In this document: positions 57,246 through 64,000 of the stretch, one piece after another
How the letters are laid out: each line of letters starts with the position of its first letter
Position numbering within the stretch: the first letter of the stretch is position 1
Assembly: GCA_013286145.1 (NCBI GenBank)
Contig: JABDGH010000001.1
Location: forward strand, 62,001 to 126,000
Source: Verrucomicrobiota bacterium
Lineage (GTDB): Bacteria; Verrucomicrobiota; Verrucomicrobiia; Methylacidiphilales; UBA1321
Direction: 5' to 3'
DNA: 64,000 nt
Program-made: the position numbers and the translations under genes
The notes under the pieces: model-generated
The model's database searches: none
What the model saw: the letters and a program-made list of their open reading frames with translations, nothing else
What the model was told of the DNA's origin: nothing

Positions 57246-57541
57246 GTCATCCCGAGCGGAGGTGAGCCAGAGAATGGTGTTCGAGCACACGGTCAACCCG
57301 AACCGCAGTCGAGGGATATGGCTCGCATTCAAAATACGTGCGGGATGCGCCGATAGATTTTTAAGTGGAGTACAACCACCCGCTTTACGAATAAGCAACA
57401 AGCGGGATTCCATTTTTGCACTTCAACATCATATGACGCCACTCATACCTTTCGATTAACTTGGCCATATCCTTCGACTTCGCCTCGGGTCAACCGTATG
57501 CTTGGCCTTCACTTTTCGCCTCGGCTTCGCTCAGGATGACG
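57246..57541. repeat. ~300-bp nested imperfect palindrome, second copy
   Basis: GTCATCCCGAGCGGAGGTGAGCC...GGTCAACCCGAACCGCAGTCGAGGGATATGGC...GGCCATATCCTTCGACTTCGCCTCGGGTCAACC...CGGCTTCGCTCAGGATGACG. Confidence 0.7.
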
Positions 57542-57582
57542 ATGGGAGCGTTACGTCTATGTTAGTTGTGTGAAAAAAGAGA

Positions 57583-57648
57583 GAAAAGGAGACAGGGTCG
57601 CAGACCATAAACAAAATTCAAGACTGCTGCGTACCCGTCCCCTTTTCT
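57583..57648 (+). repeat. REP-like element family 3, copy 5
   Basis: AAAAGGAGACAGGGTCGCAGACCATAAACAAAATTCAAGACTGCTGCGTACCCGTCCCCTTTT. Confidence 0.7.
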
Positions 57649-57654
57649 TGGAGT

Positions 57655-57990
57655 TCACTTCACTTTAGGGTGGAAATTGGCATAGGTTATTCCTACGTAG
57701 GTGACTTTCTTGAATTTTAGAAAAACTTCAAAACCAGCATAACTAGAGTTTTTCTCTCTCGCAACACGAGGATCTACAAGATATTCCCATACTTCTACTC
57801 CTGGCGTTCCAGTATCAATTAGATTTGGGTGGCCAAATTTTGCCACTACTTGCTTAGCGTCCATTCCTATACTAATGAATGACTTAACATCCTTCTCCTG
57901 TGCTTGAGTATATGGAACTAAATTCGGGGAAGCGGCGAATCCAACCCCCTGTAAGTATGTGATCGCTAAAATTAGGAATAGTCTGTTCAT
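57655..57990 (-). CDS. Hypothetical secreted SmpA/OmlA-like protein
   Basis: Signal peptide; SIGMDAKQVVAKFGHPNLIDTGTPGVEVWEYLVD. Confidence 0.6.
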   Translation of the reverse strand: MNRLFLILAITYLQGVGFAASPNLVPYTQAQEKDVKSFISIGMDAKQVVAKFGHPNLIDTGTPGVEVWEYLVDPRVAREKNSSYAGFEVFLKFKKVTYVGITYANFHPKVK

Positions 57991-58009
57991 GCTCTTACCA
58001 GGACAGGAA

Positions 58010-58086
58010 AACGTGACAGGCACGGAGACAGGATCGCAGACCCTAGGCGAAATTCAAGGCTGCTGCGTTCCTGCCTGCTTTCCCGG
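58010..58086 (+). repeat. REP-like element family 3, copy 6
   Basis: GACAGGCACGGAGACAGGATCGCAGACCCTAGGCGAAATTCAAGGCTGCTGCGTTCCTGCC. Confidence 0.75.
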
Positions 58087-58089
58087 CTT

Positions 58090-59820
58090 TTAGCGCGACT
58101 CCGGCTTTCCAATTGTGGCGCGTTTGCACCAGAGCTTGCGCCCCTTGAACTCGATTCCGTTGAGTTTTGAGACCACAAGTTCCGCGTGCTCTTCGGCCAC
58201 ATCGACAAACGTCTGCTTGGTTTGCAGGCGAATGACGCCGACGATCTCCTTGGGCAATTTCGTGATGCCCACAATGACCCCGAGCACATCTCCCGGTTGC
58301 ACCCCGTGATCGCGCCCCACGCCGAGAGTCAGCCGCACCATGCCCTGCTCATGCGAGACCTCACCCGACTCGCGGTCAGCCTTGAGTCCCGTGCCCATCG
58401 GGCTGGGCCTGTGCTCTTGCCGCTCTGGACGTTCCCTGCGCTCCGGGGGTTCTCTACGCTGGGGGTAGGGTGCATCCTCCCGCCGCATCGGCGCAGACCG
58501 TTGCTCACGGATAGGTTCGACAGGCTTCACGTCATCATCGCTGAAGAGATGAATCAGCGCGGACGCAATATCGGTCGCGACGTAGCCTTGATCCAACAGA
58601 CGACCGATGAGCGCGTCCTGGCGTTCATATTTCCCTTCCTCCAAGGTCTTGTGGAGCGTGTCGTAAAAGCTGTTTGCACGTTTCTTCTCCACTTCCTCTT
58701 CCGAGGGGATTTTCTCCCGCCGAATCTTGCCTTTCGTGAAGCGGATGATGCTCTGCATCTTGTAAATTTCGCGCCCCGACACGAAAGTAATCGCCCGCCC
58801 GCTACGGCCTGCGCGCCCGGTGCGCCCGATCCGGTGGATGTAGTCATCCCCGTCATGCGGCAAATCGTAATTGAAGACCACTTCCACGTCATCGACATCG
58901 AGTCCGCGCGCCGCCACGTCAGTGGCGACGAGGAAATCGAGACCGCGCTTGCGGAACTTGGCGATCACCCGTTCCCGCATCGCCTGGGTCATGTCGCCAT
59001 GCATTTTATCCGCCGCATACCCGCGCGCCGCGAGATGCTCCGTCAATTCATCGACCATCATTTTGGTCGCGCAAAAAATGATTCCGAACGTGATGTCCTG
59101 CAGGTCGATCAGGCGACATAAGACATCGAGCTTGGAACGACGATCCACCTCGTAATAGACCTGCTCGATGGCGGGCATGGTCAACGCCTGCGTTTCAATC
59201 GTCACGTTCACCGGGTTCTTCGTAAACGTCTTGATCAAATCCTGGATCGGGCGCGGTAATGTCGCCGAAAAGAAAACCGTCTGCCGCTCTTTCGGCGCCT
59301 GTTTCAACACCGTTCGTATGTCGTCCAAGAATCCCATGTCGAGCATGCGATCCGCCTCATCAAGAACGACCATCTTCACCTGGTCGAGCTTCAAGGTGCG
59401 GCGGTCGAGATGATCCATGACGCGACCGGGCGTTCCGATGATGATTTGCGCGCCGTCCTTCAAGCCGCGCAACTGGCGGTCGTAGGATTGGCCGCCGTAA
59501 ATCGGAATCTCCCGTACGCCTTTCTTGAAGGAAGCCAGTTTCGCCACCTCCTCGGCCACCTGCACGGCCAGCTCCCGCGTCGGGCACAGAATCAAAACCT
59601 GCGGCGCGCGCAGGCGGACATCCACCTTTTCAATCGCGGGCAGGGCAAACGCGGCGGTCTTGCCCGAACCGGTTTGTGATTGCCCCACCACATCCGCCCC
59701 GGAAAGCATGGCGGGAATCGCCTGCGATTGGATGTGGGTCGCCTCCTCATAACCCATCTGCACCACGGCCTTGAGCAGTTCCGGCGACAACCCCAGTTCA
59801 GTAAATAGTTTCTTCTGCAT
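58090..59820 (-). CDS. DEAD-box RNA helicase with DbpA-type RNA-binding domain
   Basis: SQTGSGKTAAFALP; VLDEADRMLDMGF; SATLPRP; HRIGRTGRAG; C-terminal RRM-like domain. Confidence 0.95.
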   Translation of the reverse strand: MQKKLFTELGLSPELLKAVVQMGYEEATHIQSQAIPAMLSGADVVGQSQTGSGKTAAFALPAIEKVDVRLRAPQVLILCPTRELAVQVAEEVAKLASFKKGVREIPIYGGQSYDRQLRGLKDGAQIIIGTPGRVMDHLDRRTLKLDQVKMVVLDEADRMLDMGFLDDIRTVLKQAPKERQTVFFSATLPRPIQDLIKTFTKNPVNVTIETQALTMPAIEQVYYEVDRRSKLDVLCRLIDLQDITFGIIFCATKMMVDELTEHLAARGYAADKMHGDMTQAMRERVIAKFRKRGLDFLVATDVAARGLDVDDVEVVFNYDLPHDGDDYIHRIGRTGRAGRSGRAITFVSGREIYKMQSIIRFTKGKIRREKIPSEEEVEKKRANSFYDTLHKTLEEGKYERQDALIGRLLDQGYVATDIASALIHLFSDDDVKPVEPIREQRSAPMRREDAPYPQRREPPERRERPERQEHRPSPMGTGLKADRESGEVSHEQGMVRLTLGVGRDHGVQPGDVLGVIVGITKLPKEIVGVIRLQTKQTFVDVAEEHAELVVSKLNGIEFKGRKLWCKRATIGKPESR

Positions 59821-59907
59821 TCAACCTTGTACGCTGATGTCTCGCCTCTCGCCATGCCTAACTGACATCGTTCTCGCTTTCTCTGTGTATGAGCAAGATA
59901 ATGAGGT

Positions 59908-60735
59908 GTGCGTTTTCCTTTACTATTTTCGGTTATCTTTCTGCAAATTTGTGGAGTGAAATTCCTTCAAGGTGCCGATACGCCTACCACAGTGCCACCT
60001 CAACCGAAAGAAGCCCAAGCCGTTACTTCTTCCGCATCGCTTGACCCACAAGCCCAGCAGATTCTAGAACACTGCGCCCAATTTTATCAGGGTTTCGAGA
60101 GCTTTGAAACTGACATCGCGTCCTCACTTTCCACAACAAGTGATGATCGAGGCCTACAGAATTTACTGAAAACTTCAAATAACTCCGTTCACATTGCGGT
60201 TAAAGGGTCAACAGGTTTTGCTCTACTCTCAAATTCGGGCCCCATCAACATAAGTACATTTTACGATGGCAAGACATGCACCCATTATTATGTGAAAGGA
60301 AATCAATTTACGCGCGATGAATTTGTCTCTCCTTATAAAAATCTGGATGAAACAGCGTCCGGGTTCTTGACTTCAGGTGCCGGGCTCTCCCCATCATTTG
60401 TATTAGCTTCCCTTTTCAAGCACAGCCCACTCTACTTTCTAAGCGATGGATTCGTCACCCAAAGCAGTTATCTTGGTGTGGAAAAAATTGGTGATCTTGA
60501 GTGTCATCGCATACGCCTGTGCGATCACGCCTCGCCATTCTTTATTGACCTGTGGATTATGAATGGGAATACCCCCTTCCTTATGCAATCCCAAACCAGC
60601 GAAAAAGTACCCTCTGCTTATGGTTTGGCTAACACCTGTAAATATACAAACTGGAGCTTCAATGTGCCGATTGCTTCCGACGTTTTCGTTTTTCATCCAC
60701 CCGCCAACGCAAAATTCGTTTCTAAATTTCAGTGA
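59908..60735 (+). CDS. DUF2092-like secreted protein
   Basis: Signal peptide; LDPQAQQILEHCAQFYQGFESFETDI... Confidence 0.65.
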   Translation: MRFPLLFSVIFLQICGVKFLQGADTPTTVPPQPKEAQAVTSSASLDPQAQQILEHCAQFYQGFESFETDIASSLSTTSDDRGLQNLLKTSNNSVHIAVKGSTGFALLSNSGPINISTFYDGKTCTHYYVKGNQFTRDEFVSPYKNLDETASGFLTSGAGLSPSFVLASLFKHSPLYFLSDGFVTQSSYLGVEKIGDLECHRIRLCDHASPFFIDLWIMNGNTPFLMQSQTSEKVPSAYGLANTCKYTNWSFNVPIASDVFVFHPPANAKFVSKFQ

Positions 60736-60832
60736 TCGAAGCTACTGAGTGAACTATCCGCGAAAAGCGGTTCGCATGACTATTCTGATAACTATTCTTT
60801 TCCGAATGGCAAAGAGTGGGGAATTAACGGTG

Positions 60833-61171
60833 CTAGGGATATTTTAAAATTAGTTTTTCGATCCAAAGCTGGACGACCTCTTCGGGGGTCTTTCCTTCTT
60901 GCCTAACTTCTCCGGTTTCAATGGCCAGGAAGGCATCGAACGCGTATCCGTGATATCTTCCATATTTTTGAAACAATCCGTTCAGCCGGTTCATGGCAGC
61001 ATCACACGCTGGCCACGTAAAACGATTCTCTACGTATCCTGCAACTATATAACGAGCGAACCCATCCATAAACACGGCGGGTGTAATTTGTTCCTGCTTA
61101 CAAAAGGCCTCAACTTCCAGTTTATCGATGTCGTCTACAAAGGCACGTTTTGCGAAGTCCTCTATTGTCAT
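60833..61171 (-). CDS. Hypothetical protein
   Basis: 112-aa ORF, no family recognised; adjacent to tRNA fragment. Confidence 0.5.
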   Translation of the reverse strand: MTIEDFAKRAFVDDIDKLEVEAFCKQEQITPAVFMDGFARYIVAGYVENRFTWPACDAAMNRLNGLFQKYGRYHGYAFDAFLAIETGEVRQEGKTPEEVVQLWIEKLILKYP

Positions 61172-61196
61172 GTTGGAAACTATTGGACAACTAAGC

Positions 61197-61252
61197 GCAC
61201 CCGTCGAGATTTGAACTCGAAACCTCTTCCTTCGGAGGGAAGCGCTCTATCC
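61197..61252 (-). repeat. tRNA-Arg 3' fragment (56 bp, identical to 61918-61973)
   Basis: GCACCCGTCGAGATTTGAACTCGAAACCTCTTCCTTCGGAGGGAAGCGCTCTATCC shared; sequence then diverges, lacking 5' acceptor strand and most of the D arm. Confidence 0.95.
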
Positions 61253-61289
61253 CGTGGTGGAGGGAGTAGACATGTAAAAATGCTGTGGG

Positions 61290-61706
61290 ATGATGCAACC
61301 GAAGATGCAGCCCAACCCATCCCCCTACGACCCCATTGAAGAAGCTGCCAAGGGGAAGGCAAATGCGATCAAGGTCATTGATGAGGGTTGTGATGTTGGG
61401 GCTGCTTTCAGACATCCTATTCTTGGGCACATTTCTTTGCTCTACGGTGACCGGGAAAAAGGTATCCGGCACATTCTTCATCGAAGAGAACGGGAGATTG
61501 CTGATAATGCCAGGCTTATTGGACAAGTACCACGAGATGTGGTTCTAAAATTGATCGAGGTTATCCTTTTTGGGAAAATGACCAGAATAGGGCCGAAGTA
61601 CAATATCGATCACGACGGCTACCGGGCTGTATTAGCGGCTCCTGCGGGCGACCAAATGAATTACTGGCTGCTGACAGGATTTAAAGTTACCTCAGTAAAG
61701 AGGTGA
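61290..61706 (+). CDS. PBECR-like (phage Barnase-EndoU-ColicinE5/D-RelE) nuclease-domain protein, putative
   Basis: FRHPILGHISLLYGDREKGIRHILHRRER...LIEVILFGKMTRIGPKYNIDHDGYRAVLAAPAGDQMNYWLLTGFK resembles PBECR domain architecture. Confidence 0.5.
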   Translation: MMQPKMQPNPSPYDPIEEAAKGKANAIKVIDEGCDVGAAFRHPILGHISLLYGDREKGIRHILHRREREIADNARLIGQVPRDVVLKLIEVILFGKMTRIGPKYNIDHDGYRAVLAAPAGDQMNYWLLTGFKVTSVKR

Positions 61707-61916
61707 AGCTGCGGTGGTATCGGTGAAATTGGAGGTTCATCCGACCCTATGCATCCTGGACCTACACTAAGGCGTTCCAAGATGGGAGCGCTGAAGCTTC
61801 AGAGCTAAATATGGTATCTTTGGGGGCTTAGGTCAAGTGCGATTACGACAAGCTCGGGATGACGGACTCATTCGTAAGTCATTAACAAGGGACAGGCGTT
61901 ATTTCCATAGCGAGCG

Positions 61917-61990
61917 TGCACCCGTCGAGATTTGAACTCGAAACCTCTTCCTTCGGAGGGAAGCGCTCTATCCAGTTGAGCTACGGGTGC
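61917..61990 (-). tRNA. tRNA-Arg (anticodon CCG)
   Basis: Reverse complement GCACCCGTAGCTCAACTGGATAGAGCGCTTCCCTCCGAAGGAAGAGGTTTCGAGTTCAAATCTCGACGGGTGC folds to a full cloverleaf. Confidence 0.95.
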
Positions 61991-62243
61991 GATTACTTTT
62001 CAGGGGGGAAACTGATCTTTGACTTCAATTTTCATTCCCTGGGCCATCCCTTTCGGAATGAGGATCAAGGCTATCGTCAGCGTGACGGAAATCCATCACA
62101 AAACGGTTCTGCTCGGACTCCCCTCTTTCCAGAAAACGGGCATCGCCAACCCCGATTTCTGTGCATATACTCCGAGACCGTGGGTGGCAGACGCTTGGCA
62201 GGGTTCCCCTCCCCCTCTTGAATCCTCTCCTTTTCACCCTTGC

Positions 62244-64000
62244 ATGAAAAATATTGCGTTACTGCTCGCGCTTCTGGTTTTGGGCTTCGCTGCGAAGCTC
62301 GATGCAGCGACGGTGACCGCTTCCTACTCCTCGGCTGCCGATGTGCCCGTTACGGCGGCAAGTTACACGGCGACGGGAAATACGGTTAACTTTAATCTCA
62401 ACTATGCGCCCGTTGCAGGGACGATTTTCACCGTGGTCAAGAATACCGGGATTGATTTCATCCAGGGTACATTTGACAATCTGGCTCAAGGGCAGGCCGT
62501 GACCCTGTCGTATAACGGAATCAATTACAGTTTCGTGGCCAATTACTACGGCGGCACCGGCAACGATCTCGTGCTTCAATGGGCCAACACCGTACTTGTG
62601 GGCTGGGGCCTTAGCTTAAATGGACAGTTAGGCAATAATAGTACGGTCAACCGCAACGTGCCTGCGGCAATCACCGCATCGGGAGTGCTCTCGGGCAAGA
62701 CGGTCGTCTCCATGTCCGGAGGAGTTTTCTTCGGCCTGGCGTTGTGCTCGGATGGCACGGTGGCAGCCTGGGGATCAAATACCTACGGTCAATTAGGCAC
62801 CAACAGCACGACCGATAGCCTGGTACCGGTAGCGGTAAACATGTCGGGAGCTCTTTCCGGCAAAACGGTCATCGCCATAACTGCGGGAGATTATTACTCG
62901 ATGGCACTATGCTCGGATGGCACGGTGTTTGCCTGGGGCTTAAATAATTACGGTCAATTAGGCAATAACAGCACGACCGATAGCTGGGTGCCAGTGGCGG
63001 TCACAACCTCGGGAGTGCTTTCCGGCAAAACGGTCGTTGTCATAGCCGCAGGCCAGTACGATAGTCTGGCGCTTTGCTCGGACGGCACCGTGGCTACATG
63101 GGGTCGTAACTCGAACGGCCAGTTGGGCAATAACAGCACGACGAATAGCTCGGTACCGGTGGCGGTCACAACCTCAGGAGTGCTTTCGGGCAAAACGGTC
63201 GCCGCAATAGCGGCAGGGGGAGTTCACAGCCTGGCTCTCTGCACGGATGGAACGCTTGTCACCTGGGGCCTCAACGCAAATGGCCAGTTGGGCAATAACA
63301 GCACGACCGACAGCAGTGTACCGGTGGCTGTTACGACATCGGGAGTACTTTTGGGCAAGACGGTCGTCTCCATGTCCGGGGGAGCTTGGCACAGCCTCGT
63401 AATATGCTCGGACGGCACGGTGGCTGCATGGGGCATCAATTCGCTTGGCCAGTTAGGCGTCAACAACAGCTATAGCCTAACCCAAAGCGTCCCGATAACA
63501 GTCCCGCTATCGGGAGCTCTTTCGGGCAAGACTGTAGTATCCGTGTCCGGGGGAGTTTATCAAAGCGTGGCGCTTTGCTCCGACGGCACGGTGGCTGCCT
63601 GGGGTAGTAACTCTGCTGGCCAGTTGGGTGACGGCACCACCAACAACACAGGCTATGTACCGGAAGCCGTTACCACGACTTCGTTCGGTCCCGGCATACG
63701 TTTCGCGCTGGCAGGCACCGATGCATCTTCCTCGTTCAATCTTGCTCTCGTCGCTTCTCTATCAGGGTCGCCGATCATTACCAGCGCACTGGCAGCCAAC
63801 AACCTGACGGGACTTCCTTTTAGTTATACCGTCACAGCTTCCAGTTCACCCACCACCTATGGAGCCACGAGCCTGCCGGCAGGTTTAACGATCGACACTT
63901 CCACGGGTTTGATTTTTGGTACCGTAGTTACGAAGGGCACATATACCGTCCATCTTTCCGCCACAAACCCGGGCGGAACGGGCACCACGAGTGTCGTATT
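62244..64000 (+). CDS. Secreted RCC1-repeat protein with Ig-like (He_PIG-type) domain, continues past window end
   Basis: ATG with signal peptide MKNIALLLALLVLGFAAKLDA; repeated ALCSDGTVAAWGxNxxGQLGNNSTTDSxVPVAVTTSGVLSGKTVV; then SLPAGLTIDTSTGLIFGT. Confidence 0.88.
   Translation, partial: MKNIALLLALLVLGFAAKLDAATVTASYSSAADVPVTAASYTATGNTVNFNLNYAPVAGTIFTVVKNTGIDFIQGTFDNLAQGQAVTLSYNGINYSFVANYYGGTGNDLVLQWANTVLVGWGLSLNGQLGNNSTVNRNVPAAITASGVLSGKTVVSMSGGVFFGLALCSDGTVAAWGSNTYGQLGTNSTTDSLVPVAVNMSGALSGKTVIAITAGDYYSMALCSDGTVFAWGLNNYGQLGNNSTTDSWVPVAVTTSGVLSGKTVVVIAAGQYDSLALCSDGTVATWGRNSNGQLGNNSTTNSSVPVAVTTSGVLSGKTVAAIAAGGVHSLALCTDGTLVTWGLNANGQLGNNSTTDSSVPVAVTTSGVLLGKTVVSMSGGAWHSLVICSDGTVAAWGINSLGQLGVNNSYSLTQSVPITVPLSGALSGKTVVSVSGGVYQSVALCSDGTVAAWGSNSAGQLGDGTTNNTGYVPEAVTTTSFGPGIRFALAGTDASSSFNLALVASLSGSPIITSALAANNLTGLPFSYTVTASSSPTTYGATSLPAGLTIDTSTGLIFGTVVTKGTYTVHLSATNPGGTGTTSVV

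Noticed and set aside
58186-59121. 311-aa plus-strand ORF opposite the DEAD-box helicase
   Set aside because: Antisense shadow ORF; H/R/P-rich with no recognisable domain.
62259-63466. Several minus-strand ORFs with repeated VVLLLPNWPFELRPH / MPESTPEVVTATGT peptides
   Set aside because: Antisense translation of RCC1 repeats, not independent genes.

Overview
The window looks like a chromosomal segment from a Verrucomicrobiota-like bacterium; this taxonomic guess is inference from gene content only. Most of it is ordinary core genome on both strands: rfbA, ftsK, galT, a GH57 glucanotransferase/amylase, thyA/folA, ruvX/truA/trmL, prfB, trpC-trpF-trpB, yicC/gmk, an Mla-type lipid transport operon, prenyl/squalene-phytoene synthase genes, a cysteine desulfurase with cysE, an ABC exporter, ychF, a UvrD-like helicase and a DEAD-box helicase. 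There are two intact tRNA genes, tRNA-Pro(CGG) and tRNA-Arg(CCG). The most noteworthy signals are: (1) a perfect 56-bp duplication of the 3' part of tRNA-Arg, bounding a ~0.7-kb mini-island that carries a PBECR-like nuclease-domain ORF; (2) a three-gene cassette (transglutaminase-like, secreted RHS-tail protein with an H-G...C motif, small membrane protein) bracketed by two inverted copies of a REP-like repeat; (3) an orphan PafA/Dop (Pup ligase/deamidase) homologue with no visible Pup/UBact or proteasome genes; (4) three tandem TMTC-like TPR paralogues differing in length by exactly 35 aa each; (5) prfB with a textbook +1 programmed frameshift that the ORF track misses; (6) a 34-aa highly basic protein and a 56-aa ORF, both below the ORF-track cutoff; (7) at least four families of palindromic intergenic repeats. 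The window ends inside a large RCC1-repeat/Ig-like secreted protein that is also absent from the ORF track.
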